Source: Symmetrospora coprosmae
Lineage: Eukaryota; Basidiomycota; Cystobasidiomycetes; Symmetrosporaceae
DNA: 64,000 nt
NCBI GenBank assembly: GCA_008802785.1
Contig: VUYT01000010.1
Span: forward strand, 248,001 to 312,000
Direction: 5' to 3'
A program made the position numbers and the translations under genes. The notes below the pieces were generated by a model. That model worked only from the letters and a program-made list of their open reading frames with translations, was not told the origin of the DNA and ran no database searches. Shown here in pieces: positions 45,300-56,089 of this stretch (its first letter is position 1; every line of letters begins with the position of its first letter).

Positions 45300-47357
45300 A
45301 TGCCCCGGATACTGGGCAAGGAGGTTCCGCGCTCTGCGCTGGTCGTGCTCCTCTTCGCAGGCCTGAGCACGCTCTCGAGCGGGACGAACTATGTCGTGGG
45401 AAGCTGGGCGCCGCAGATGGCGGACGCGGTTGGACTCTCGTCGACGGACATCAACCTCGTCGCGGCGTGCGGAAACTTTGGCGTGTACTTGACGGGTCCG
45501 CTGTGGGGCCTGTACGCGGACACGCGCGGGGCGAGGACCCTCCTCCTCGTCGGCGCCGCCCTGCTCGGGTTCGGGTACGGCGGGCTCGCCCTGTCGTACA
45601 GCGCGGGCGCGAAGCTCTGGATGCTCGCCCTGTACAGCTTCTGCACCGGCCTCGGGAGCTGCGCGGGCAACACCGCGGGCTTGAACGCCGTCGCGCGCTG
45701 CTTCACGCCCGAAACGGTGCGTCTGGCAGTGTGCCCGCCCTTCAGGATGCGCATACAGCGCACTTCGGCTGATCCCCCGTACCTGCTATGTTCCACAATG
45801 CAGCGCGGCCTTGCGTTCGGGATCGTCGTCGCTGCGTACGGGCTGAGCGCTTTCTTCTACGCAAGCATCTCCGGCTACATTGTCGGCGACAACACGCTCG
45901 CTTTCCTGGTCATCCTCGCGCTGGGCACGTCAAGCTCGCTCTTTGTGTCTGGCCTGTTTTTAACGCAAGACCGCGTGATGGACGCGTACTCTGCGCTACC
46001 TACATCAAGCACTGGCGACACGCCCGGCGGGTCGTCTCAGCCCATGTTCCGGGCGATGAGCCGGCTCAGCGGCGAGGAGGAAGATGACCACGACATCGAG
46101 GATGCCGAGCTGCTCAACTCTCCCACGTCAACGCATGGACACAGCAACAAGACCGACATTGGTGGGATCAGCCTGCTCAAAGTGCCGGACTACTACCTCC
46201 TCATGGTCGTCACGTTCTGCCTGACGGGGACGGGCCTCATGTGGATCAATTCGGTCGGGACTGTGGTCGGTGGGTACCGGTGCTTTCGTTGCTCTGATTA
46301 GACAGGCAGCAGGCTTACACTGCGTCGCCAACAGTCACCCTGGCAAGGTACAACCAGACGGTGGGCAAGATCACACGGTTGCAGAGCCATCAGACCTCGC
46401 TGCTCTCGATCTTCAAGTGAGTCAACCTCAAAACCGGCTGCGGTAGAGATGAGGGTCTCCCGCGGTCTAACGTTCGCTCGCCTCTCAACTCAGCTGCCTC
46501 GGACGCTTGTTCATCGGGACTGCCAGCGATCACGCCAGGAGTAGAGTGCGTACCTTCAGCTTGCTCAATGCGCGCTAGAATGGTGGCTGATCGCTAGGAA
46601 GCGCACATCGGCAGGCCGGCCTGAAGCCCATCTGGTGGCTTGTTTTCCTCTCTGGCACGTTTCTCCTCAGTCAGGCAGTCGCCAGAGCTGCCGGCGACCT
46701 CCACAGCCTGAGCTGGGCGACGTCGCTGGTGGGCTTCAGCTACGGGCAGTTCTATGGGCTTGCCCCGCTCATTCTCCTGTAGGTGGTCCCCGCTTCCTGT
46801 TTGAGCTGTACCCCGCGCCGCGAGGGGATGCGTGCTTGCAGCTGAGCGTGTCGGGTCTGGCAGAGAATGGTTCGGCTTGACCTACTTTAGCAGCAATGTC
46901 GGTATGCTCTACATGGTGCCGACGGTCTCGAGTGAGTTCCTTCTCGAATCAATCGGACGCAGCAACCGAGCCAAACCCATTCTCGTACGCAGGCTACGCG
47001 TTCTCGCACCTGTTTGGCGCCATCTACGACAAGCATGTCGACACGTCGCCCGCAGCTCTGGCGCAGGACGCATTAGCTCTGGCATCGACAGCGGTGCCAG
47101 GAGCAGTTCAGGGCAGTGGGAATGGCATTGGCGGAAGCGGACACACGCACGTCTGCGGGGACGGTGCCGAGTGCTATGCGCCCGTGTTTGGGTATACGAT
47201 GGCAGCGTGCGCGGCTGCCGGAGCGATCAGCGTTCTCCTTGGGATGCGCAGAGGGGCGCGGATGGGTCCCAGTAAGGGCGGCGACGGCGGACGTGCGGAG
47301 GATGGAGGGGATGAATCGTCAGCATCACTAGGGAGCAGTCGGGGACATGTGCAGTAG
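45300..47357 (+). CDS. MFS transporter (Mch1 / nodulin-like type)
   Basis: Predicted 12-helix major facilitator, closest in pattern to the Mch1, YMR155W and plant nodulin-like group; substrate unknown. Seven exons: 45300-45716, 45804-46269, 46335-46416, 46494-46545, 46615-46778, 46864-46931, 46963-47357, about 547 residues. Helix 1 region SGTNYVVGSWAPQMADAVG, INLVAACGNFGVYL, the loop GLYADTRGAR (MFS motif A position), ALYSFCTGLGSCAGN, then RGLAFGIVVAAYGLSAFFY. A long acidic central loop (GEEEDDHDIEDAE) separates the halves. The second half has LLMVVTFCLTGTGLMWINS, LGRLFIGTASDHAR, WFGLTYFSSNVGMLYMVP and FSYAGYAFSHLFGAIYDKH. The last intron is only 31 nt by this model. The N-terminus is the least certain part. 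Confidence 0.8.
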
Positions 47358-47825
47358 GGTGTTGTACCTTGCGTATACTGCATCGATTTGCCTGTATGTT
47401 CTCCTCACCCGGTCTGAGCCATCCATCGAACGCGTCCCTCCCTCTCCCTGCCTGCCTGGCCGCCCTTCGCCCTTCGCCCTTCGCCGTCTGCCCTGCAGTG
47501 CCCCTCCCCTCTCCCCTCCTTGCCCTCCCACCCGCACAACCCCCATTCAGTCCGCATATCCGACTCTACCTCACTCAGCGTAGCACAGAGAGAGGATCCA
47601 GAGTGGATTGATTCGACTGACTGCAAACCGTGCGTGTGCTGCGTGCTCATGCTCTGATGGTGGTGATGCTGTTGCTGACGCTGTTCCTGCCCTCCCGACG
47701 CGCGCGCGCGCCCTGTGCCTGCCCTGTCCTGGCCGTCGACTGCTCCTGCTGGATGAACAGGCAACGCTGAACGTGCACAGTCTCTTCACATACACACATA
47801 CACACGCCAATACACACACGACACC
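47358..47825. other. Intergenic with CA-rich tubulin leader, 468 bp
   Basis: Pyrimidine-rich promoter (ccctcccctct-like runs at 47440-47540), then a CA/TACA-rich tract at 47786-47823 ending two bases before the alpha-tubulin ATG. The NDK1 leader has a similar tract. No gene seen. Confidence 0.5.
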
Positions 47826-49876
47826 ATGCGCGAGGGTGAGTAAACGGGAGAGAGAGACAGCGGTGGACCCCGAGTCGCCCGTTGGGCGGGCCTGCCTGCA
47901 GGACGGCAGCAAAACAATGGCTCGGACATCGCCAGAGTTTGGGGAGTACGGAGCTGATGTGCATGCGTCTTATCCTCTGTGCTCCCTCTGCGCCTCTGCT
48001 GCATATCTTGTCATCCTCTTCTCCCTCCGCAGTCATTTCCGTCCACATCGGTGAGTCTGCTTCTTGGGCGGGCAAGGAAGGACGCGCCCAGGCCCCTGCT
48101 CCCCATCGGTGACACCCTCGCTGATTCGCAATCAACGCACCGCACCGTCTGTCCCTAACAGGCCAGGGTGGTGTTCAGATCGGTAACGGTGAGTGTGCTT
48201 TGTGTCTCCTCGCTGGCGTGAAGGATCTCGCTCGTCTGACCCCGAGCTCTCCGACCGTCCTTGCCCGCCCGCTCAGCCTGCTGGGAGCTCTACTGCCACG
48301 AGCACGGCCTGACCCCAGAGGGAAGGATCGAGGCACCCGGAGGCAAGTCCGACGATGGGTGGGTGCTCTGTCATACAGCCTATGCACTGTCTGTACGGAA
48401 AGCTCACTGTCGAGGCTCGGTCGCCTCATCCCTTTTCTCCCAGCTTCTCGACCTTCTTCTCCGAGACGGGCAGCGGCAAATACGTTCCGCGCTCCGTCTA
48501 CGTCGAGTGAGACATTCTCCCTTGCTCGATGAGCTGCACTCGCAGCCATGCTCACTGCTATTGCGGCTTCTGCAGCCTCGAGCCCAATGTGGTCGACGCC
48601 GTCAGGACCGGCAAGTACCGCTCGCTCTTCCACCCAGAGACCCTCGTCACTGGAAAGGAGGATGCCGCCAACAACTACGCCCGAGGTCACTACACGGTCG
48701 GCAAGGAGCTCATCGACACTGTCCTCGACCGCCTCCGCAAGCTCGCCGATGCTTGCTCGGGTCTCCAGGGTGAGGCATCAACCAGCGGCTTCCCGGACCG
48801 CTGATCCCGCACAGAGGTTGCTGACACATCATCACATCCTTCCCAGGCTTCTTCGTCTTCCACTCGTTCGGCGGTGGTACGGGCTCCGGCTTTGGTGCCC
48901 TCCTCCTCGAGCGCCTCTCGACGGACTACGGCAAGAAAAGCAAGCTCGAGTTTGCCGTGTACCCGGCCCCGCGGATGAGCAGCTCGGTCGTTGAGCCGTA
49001 CAACGCCGTGCTGACGACGCACACGACGCTCGAGCACGTCGACTGCTCATTCATGGTCGACAACGAGGCCATCTACGACATCTGCCGGCGCAACCTCGGC
49101 GTCCAGTCGCCCTCGTTCACCAACCTGAACCGCCTCATCGCCCAGGTCGTCTCGAGCATCACGTGCTCGCTCCGCTTCGACGGCGCGCTCAATGTCGATC
49201 TCAACGAGTTCCAGACCAACCTGGTCCCCTTCCCCAGGATCCACTTCCCGCTCGCTACCTACTCGCCCATCATCTCGGCAGACAAGGCCCTCCACGAGCA
49301 GAACTCGGTCGCAGAGATGACGTACGCCTGCTTTGAGCCAAACAACCAGATGGTCAAGTGCGACCCTCGCCAGGGCAAGTACATGGCTTGCGCTCTCCTC
49401 TACCGGTGAGTCTCGAAAAGGGTTCCTGCAGGCATTGCGGCAAGGCGAGGTAGCTGTCTGAGCGGAAGCTGATGCATTGTTATGGCCCACACAGAGGAGA
49501 CGTCGTCGGCAAGGACTGCAACGCTGCCGTGGCCTCGATCAAGACCAAGCGCACCATTTCGTTTGTCGACTGGTGCCCGACCGGGTTCAAGCTCGGCATC
49601 TGCAACGAGCCGCCCACGCAGGTGCCGGGAGGCGATCTCGCCAAGGTCACGCGCTCGCTGTGCATGCTGTCCAACACCACGGCCATTGCCAGCGCCTGGT
49701 CCCGCCTCGACCACAAGTTCGACCTGCTCTACTCGAAGCGCGCCTTTGTGCACTGGTTCGTCGGAGAGGGCATGGAGGAGGGAGAGTTCTCAGAGGCCCG
49801 AGAGGATCTCGCCGCCCTCGAGCGCGACTACGAGGAGGTCGGACTCGACCAGGAGGTCGGCGAGGAGGAGTACTAA
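47826..49876 (+). CDS. TUB1: Alpha-tubulin
   Basis: Alpha subunit of the microtubule heterodimer. Eight exons: 47826-47835, 48033-48050, 48162-48188, 48277-48358, 48444-48506, 48576-48769, 48847-49405, 49495-49876, 444 residues. Exons 1-3 are tiny (10, 18 and 27 nt) and together encode [19 protein letters not shown]. The GTP-binding glycine loop [27 protein letters not shown] and [19 protein letters not shown] are all present. The conserved terminal EEY tyrosine is kept. The loop that carries Lys40 in animals reads [12 protein letters not shown], without the usual DKTIGGGDD pattern. Intron 1 (47836-48032) is 197 nt, long for this window. Convergent with the mitochondrial orphan gene. Confidence 0.98.
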
Positions 49877-50122
49877 GCTGCCGTCGCGCGCCTTGCTCGC
49901 TCACTCAGTCCGTCTCCAAATTCTAGCACAGCTCAGCCGATTCATTGCCCTTTGCTTTCTCCCGTTGTTCACGTTGTGGGCGCGAAAGTTCTCCATTCAT
50001 TAGTGAAGTGACACTTCAACTGGCCTTACGGCCTTGCTGCGAACTGACACGACATTGAATGAAGACTCGACAACATCGCGAAGCACACACAAGCTGTTCC
50101 GCCGCCTGATCTGCCAAACCCA

Positions 50123-52142
50123 TCACCCCTTCGTGAGACGCTCGCGGGACCGCCGCACCCCTTCCGTGATGAGCGTCTTCATGGCCGCTTCCTCGCTCGC
50201 TTCTCCCTTGTCGATCTTGGCCGGCAGATAGCCCAGAGCGCGCTCGTAGTGCTGCAGCGCGATCCGCGGCGTGGCATCTGCGAGAAGCGCGCGAGTGTAC
50301 GCGGCAGACGCGGCCGTCCGCCTCGCAGACTGGTAAATCTGGTCGACGAGCAGGTCGTACTTTTCCGCTGCTTTGCCAAACGACGGCTTTGTGACGTCCG
50401 GCAAGCTCGTGAGCACCGCATCGCACGTTGACAGTGCGGCGTCGAGCGATGCGTCCGACCGCGAGGCGCTGGCCTCATTGCTGTCTAGTCCGTACCCGAT
50501 CTCGGCGTCGTAGGCCAGCAGCGTCGCCTGCCGTGCGCGCAGCCAGTTGCGGTGCAGCTCGTGCGACTCGCCTGCTCCTCCTCGTCCGGCAGCACCCCGC
50601 TGCTCCAGCGCGTCCAGACTCGCTAGCGTCGTCTGCGCGATCTGTTGCGCGGCTTGCAAGCTGCCGCTGGCTGTAAGAGCCGGGATGAGAGTGAGGACTC
50701 CGGTCACGACTGAACGCTGCAGGCTTGGCGAGGGAACGGCAGATAGCGAAGGGAGGTAGGATGCGAGCGAGGCGGATGAGCTGGTCGGGGCACTGGACGG
50801 AGTGGAAAGTGGAGCGACGTCATCGGAGACGCCTGATTCGCTCCGCCAGAGTAGCCAGCTTGTCTTCGTCCTCCTGGATTGCTGACCTGCTGCCAAAGCA
50901 GTCGGATCGCTCGGAGCCTGTGCGACCACCTCCTTCTCAGCAGGCACCCGCTGTGAGAGCACAGGCGCCACACCGAGAGCCTCCTGCAGAGCCTCCTCCA
51001 TCTTCTCGAGTGCCTTGCCGCTCTGCGCGCGGACTGCTTCTGGCGGGGAGCGCCGGCTCAGGATCTCGTTCGCCAGCCTGTTCTCGATCTCTGCGAGGCG
51101 GACGCGGTTCGCTAAGATGCGGGCCGTCCTCTGCCCTTCCTCCGCTGTGCTGGCTGGCGCAGCCGAGTCCTCCTGTTCGAGGACGAGCTCCTGGTAGTTC
51201 CGACGCGCATCGCCGAGGCCCCGCGCTCCGGCGAGCTTGCTCCGCACCTCTGCGAGCTTCTCGAGCAGCTCCCACCGCGCCTGTGCGCGTGCGTCGCTGT
51301 ACGGCGCTTCTGCCTCTGCGCGCCCCTCGGTCTTGTTCAGCGCGTAGACAAGGTACGTTTCGGCATCGAGGTACGCCTTGTCCGGGACGGCCACGTCCCC
51401 GTACACGCCGCTGTGACCCGAAGCGAGGCCGCCCTGGCTCACGTGCAGCGCGATGTACGCTGCTCGTGCAGAGTTGCGGGCGCGCCACCCGAGTGAAGGC
51501 TCAGTGCCGCCGCCGCGGTGCGCGCCGGAGAAAGGTGGCAGAAGCTCCCGCCCGGAGAAGGCTTCTGCTTCGTCGATGGGGAGTGGCGCCCAGCCGTGCA
51601 GCGAGATGTACTCGACGTACGCATGCGTCGAGAGGTAGACGAGCGTGCCGCCCAGCGCGAGCGCGACCGAGCCAAAGACAGCGTATCGGAAAGCGCCTAT
51701 ATCGATGTTGGAGGGATGTCCATGTCCCGTCCGCGCTTCGTCAGCTCGGCCAATGGGCTTACAGGGAAGGAGGGACGGGCAACGTACGGGCCATGATGCC
51801 GAAGCTGTACATTGCGGGCGTGGCATAGTCTTCTCGAGGAATGTTGGAGGGGATCTCGAGCGGACGTGCCGCGGCTCGTGGATCGTCGGCGTCGGTCGGG
51901 CTGACTCCGCTCGAGAGACCAGCAGGCGCATTCTGTAGCCGCGAGCTGGACGAGGAGCTGGCAGACGATGCCCATCTACTTTGCGGTGCGTTCCGCGAAA
52001 GAGCGATGGGCGCTGAGCGTCGCGCGATGAGAGGCGCCTGGACCTGTATTGGCCCGGCCGCGATTCGCCTCGAAGATGGCGTCGCTCCGAACATTGCAGC
52101 ACGGCACCGCATGGATGCGCACGGTATCGGAAAGCGTTGCAT
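50123..52142 (-). CDS. Predicted mitochondrial inner-membrane protein, uncharacterised
   Basis: I do not recognise this protein. Two exons on the minus strand: 52142-51788 and 51696-50123, about 642 residues. The N-terminus is basic and Ser/Ala-rich without acids (MQRFPIPCASMRCRAAMFG, SSRRIAAGPIQ), typical of a mitochondrial presequence. A Ser tract and a short motif YSFGIMARAFRYAVFG lead into one transmembrane helix (SVALALGGTLVYLSTHAYVEY). After that comes a soluble helical domain with conserved-looking stretches (LHGWAPLPIDEAE, LGWRARNSARAAYIALHVSQ) and repeated Ala-rich helices in which TPR-like pairs are conceivable (LPDVTKPSFGKAAEKYDLL, IALQHYERALGYLPAK). The second exon frame extends far upstream without support; the intron is phase 1. 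ATG at 52142 chosen; 52214 is the alternative. Confidence 0.68.
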
Positions 52143-52878
52143 GTCGCTGAAAGGAGAGCTCGGTCGAAGGCAATGTGTCAAGGTTGCCGAGGAGAGGAGC
52201 CAACGGCAGAGCACTCTGAAGCCCGGAACGGCGAGCGGACTTCATTGCAGCAAGACGACCACACAACAGGGATAGAGAGACAGAAGCTACGAGCTAAGCA
52301 GAACGCAAATGCATGTCACCGGCATAAAAACGACCACATCGTTCCACGGGAGAGCTTCTGTCTGGGTGACGACAGGGACGAAGGGAGATACGGCACGGGC
52401 TTGTATCGATATGCTATCCCCTCGCTCGCGCTTCGCAGCGCCATGGATCTCGTAGAGACGGTACCTCCCATCATGGATGGGGAATCGATGCGCACGCGCA
52501 CGCCCCATCAGTCGGGATTAACGCATCTTGACCGAGCAAGCTGGCAGCTGGAATGGGAGGAGGGTTGGTGAGAGCAGACCTGTGCGCGCAAGCGGAGCGA
52601 AGTTTTCAGGATGTGCCGCGCGCAAGCGGGTGGCGAGAAAGACCGTCTCCAGACGAGCAGCGATGACCAGTCTGGAGTATTCACAGTTACGCAGGACAGT
52701 GAACTATCGATACAGGAGTTGGGAGGGTTGACAGCGTTGTGAGACAGGAAGCTCCAGAAGCAAGCATCATCGAGCCGCGGTGTATATCACAAGTGGAGCA
52801 GAGCAGGAGGATGGAGACATGCGCGACAGAGAGCAACTTGTTACCGTGTATGCGTAGCAGACGACTTAAGCGTCTTCG
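52143..52878. other. Intergenic, 736 bp
   Basis: 5' flank of the mitochondrial orphan gene and 3' flank of the zinc-finger-like gene. A plus-strand frame at 52137-52571 has no recognisable features. No gene supported. Confidence 0.45.
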
Positions 52879-54685
52879 TTAGAAATCGTCAAATTGGACT
52901 GGGCGAATGCAGAACGGGTCAGCTGGCGAGCGAGGATGCTGGATCACAGCTTCCCACGCACAGAGATCGGGGTCATTCGAATATGTGTACGAGTACGAGC
53001 CATCCATAGCCTCAGGATGTGCCCTATCGCGTCTGCTGACCTGAGTGTTGACGTTCGCGTTCGTGTTCATGTTTCTGTCTGTGTAGGTGCTGTTGCTGTT
53101 GCTCGAGCTGCCATGGCCGTAGTCATAGGCAAAGGGCGAGGAGGAGGTATGAAATGCACGAGAAGGAGCAGAGAGCGGGAACGAGAACAAAGTCTGAGGA
53201 TCGAGGTGCTCCATAGTTCTCAGACGCTGCGAGGCCTCGCAGCTATACCCGTGGAGGAACCGCACCACCTCCCATGGCATGAGCGAGCCGCTCACCTTGT
53301 CGTTCTGCGCCTGCGCCTGTGCATGTGCATGTACCTGCTGCGCGTTCCAGGCGGGCGAGGGGCCAGAGTGGTAGCTGGCGCTCATGTGCGACGGAGCGTC
53401 GCTCATGCCCCAGCTGGTCGAGCCGTACGTCTGCAGAGAGCCGCTCATCATCGATCCGCCTCCGCCGGGAGCGAACATTGGGCTGTGACTCCCTCCGATA
53501 CTGGCATTGGGTCCAAATGGCTGTGCTCCGGAAGGAGCAGCGTAAAAAGCATTCAGGGAGCTCCCGTCTGGGCTGCCGTACCCGTGGCTCACCTGTGTGG
53601 ACACAGAAGACGTCAACTTGAGCTCCATCCAGCAGCATAAGGGACTTTATCCCGCAGAGCAGACTGACCGATGCGAAGCGAGGCAGGTCGGGCGTGTTCG
53701 CCGGCCACGAGTGCGCGAGCGTCGGTTTGGTTTCGCCCATTGCCTCCTGGAGCACGCTGGAGCCGGGCGTTCCCGGTGTGCCATATGGACCGTGCGGAGA
53801 CGAGGACGACTTTGCTGCAGCCTGTGTGCGGGCCCATCGGGCCGTTGACGATGGCAGGCCAGGCGAGGGCGACATGGGCGTGACGGAGGTCGGCGACACG
53901 GGCGGCGCGATGCTGGGCGACAGAGGCAGGTGCGGCGAGAGGCTGCCAGACGTGACAGACTGGTTGGAGGCCGTGCTCGATTTGCGCGGGCAGCTGCGGA
54001 GGAGCTTGAGCTGGAGCTCGGCGAGGTGCGCGAGCTCCTCCGGGGCGCAGTGCTGCTTGGACAGGTGTTCCTGGCGTGTCGCGGGGGCGCATCAGCTCTG
54101 GTCTCTAGTCTTGGTAAGCGTCGGACAGCCCGGGATGGCGCTTACTCGGATGGTTGCTGGTCGCCTGACGCGGAGGAAGCCGTGCCTGTAGGTGCTGCAG
54201 GTGCATTTCTGCGCCTTGAACCACGCATTGCGGCCGACGTCTGCGCCGGGGACGACGATGTATGAGCCAGGCGGGAAGGTGACGACCATGTTGCTGTCGT
54301 GGCTGGGCTGCTCGGCGACCGCTTGAGCCGTCGAGTCACCGGGATTGTCCACCTGCTCCGCCTCCTCCTTTCCCACTACGAGCCAGTGCTCTGTCTCGGT
54401 GTTCAATGTATCGAGCGGCACAGGAGCGTGCTGATGCTGCAGTCCCATGGTCGGTGCACTGTGGGGCGAGAAGCGGGGCGAGTGGAGGACTGGACTCGAC
54501 GCGCCTTCAAATGGCGACGAGGGGGCGAGACCAGACAGGTGTGACGAGACGATTCCGTGCGTTGGGTATGGGGTAGCAGGGTGCGCGAGCGGAGAGGACG
54601 GTCCGCCAGAGAGCTTGAGCACGTTTGACTCGCTGCCTCGGCGGAGTGAACCGGATGCGGGCTTGCGGCGCCGAGGGGAACTCAT
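52879..54685 (-). CDS. Zinc-finger-like, Ser/Pro-rich protein, uncharacterised
   Basis: Not recognised as a known family; possibly a transcriptional regulator. Three exons on the minus strand: 54685-54146, 54070-53669, 53592-52879, about 551 residues, all introns phase 0. The N-terminal 100 residues are Ser/Pro-rich. The only structured-looking part is FPPGSYIVVPGADVGRNAWF followed by KCTCSTYRHGF and, across intron 1, REHLSKQHC. This gives a C-x-C ... H-x4-H arrangement like an unusual C2H2 finger. The rest is low complexity (LSPHLPLSPSIAPPVSP, HAHAQAQAQ, SSSNSNSTYTD, NMNTNANVNTQV), with FLHGYSCEASQRLRTMEHL as a possible helix. Intron choices keep frame, but the finger depends on the first one being right. 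Confidence 0.6.
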
Positions 54686-55792
54686 AACGGCTGCACGGGG
54701 CGGGAGTTGCGTTGCCCTGCTGTTGCGTCGGAGAGACGTGTCAGGCGTATGCAGATAGCCGAGGCGCTGCTACGTGGCGGTCGGGCGGACGGGAGCCAGC
54801 AGAGTAGGAGCGGTGCCAACCTGGAAACGCTACGGTTGTCGCCCGACACCACTGGCGATAACGACGAGACCGCTGGGTGATGTCCACCGCCTCAGTGCGC
54901 GGCTGCACTGCTTTTCTCCCCTTCGCTGATCTGATGGTGTGGCACCGTCCCGGAATTGCAGTGGGCTTTTGTCTGTGCAATGTCCTCGATCCCGCTGAAA
55001 CCGGGCCTCTCGACTGATGCAGCGTCGAGCAATTCACAGCACAGACAGACGGTCGCCTCGTTCAGAGGAGGAAATGGGTAGGAAAGGAGTCAAGCTGTGA
55101 GCTGGTCGGTCGGCCAACAACCTCCTGAAAAACGTTCGACGCCATTCGCCTTTCACGCGCCAGGGTGCGCTCTCGGGGATTCGGCCATGGAGATGTACCT
55201 CCTCGTCGTCACGACGTCCCAATGATTGCGAAGCTCCCTCCGTCGGTGTCGGTGGGTCGGAAGACCAGATGAAAGGGAAACCTTGTCGAGTCACCGCATT
55301 CGAGTGTCTTCGGGACGGACGGTCTGCTAACCTCGGACGCGTGTGCGCGCTGCAGTGTAGGACTGACGGGAGAGTCATCATCGCTGTCGTTGCGCACAGA
55401 CGTGCAGGTCGGTGGCAGTCAGGGCGTGGCTGATGGTCCAGGAGCGCGCGTGCGTCCATTGAGATCGAGGTGTTGCGGACGTCGACATGCCGGCTCGTCG
55501 TCAGGACCGCGCCTCCGGGAAGGACCGAAAAGCGGGAAGTAAGGGGAAACGAGTATGACGTCGTGTATGCGAGTGATGCAGCAAATAATACTATACCGTC
55601 TCCAAGGCGCCGTTGCGAGCTTCTCTACTGTACTCTTCTAGCCGCGAGAAGGCCCGACGGAGTTTCCGGATAAGTGCATCGAAAGCGGCGAGCTTTGCAG
55701 GCAATAGCACCGCGTCGACGCTTGCGATGCCAAAGTGGTGGTCTCTGTGTGCTGCGCATCTTGTACGCAACGTGGCTGCTGAGGAGCACGCC

Positions 55793-55794
<2 letters not shown>

Positions 55795-55823
<29 letters not shown>
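55795..55823 (+). repeat. (CTG)9 microsatellite
   Basis: Nine CTG units plus a partial one, about 270 bp upstream of the bromodomain-protein start codon. It would be CUG in that gene's leader if transcribed, or CAG on the other strand. Confidence 0.85.
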
Positions 55824-55872
55824 AGCTCCGCCGGGCTCGGGTCGGAGCTGTTGCCTCTCCGACGCCAATACC

Positions 55873-55909
55873 GCATCGCATTGTATCGCATCGCATCGCA
55901 TTGCATCGC
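55873..55909. repeat. Degenerate (catcg) tandem repeat
   Basis: Imperfect tandem gcatcgcattgtatcgcatc-type units over 37 bp, 50 bp downstream of the CTG repeat. Probably simple-sequence slippage. Confidence 0.6.
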
Positions 55910-56089
55910 CTGGATCTCGTCAAGAAGGAACGTCTGCAGTGCACATTATTGCCGGTAGCAGGAAGGAAAGCGGGAGAGAGCGAGAGAAGGGGAGGATCAG
56001 CAGGGCAGAGCCGGGTAGGGCAGCCGCGCGGGACAGCAGACGCGCTCGGGCACACTGGAGAGGAGATACGGCGATAACGACGACAGATC

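Larger units (their letters stand above)
54686..56089. other. Large divergent intergenic region, 1.4 kb
   Basis: The longest gene-free stretch between two head-to-head genes here. Small open frames on both strands (for example 55034-55459 -) lack any family feature. Simple repeats lie at 55795-55823 and 55873-55909, close enough to 56090 to sit in the leader of the bromodomain gene. Long leaders or distal control elements are possible. Confidence 0.5.

Noticed and set aside
45190-45366. Pro-rich frame starting at the ATG at 45190 as the true N-terminus of the MFS protein
   Set aside because: It is out of frame with the transporter and no convincing donor/acceptor pair joins it.
47836-48032. 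snoRNA in the long first intron of alpha-tubulin
   Set aside because: No paired C and D boxes or H/ACA pattern could be found by eye.
52137-52571. Plus-strand frame of 144 codons as a small gene
   Set aside because: Low-complexity composition without family features; it overlaps the 5' end of the mitochondrial orphan gene on the other strand.
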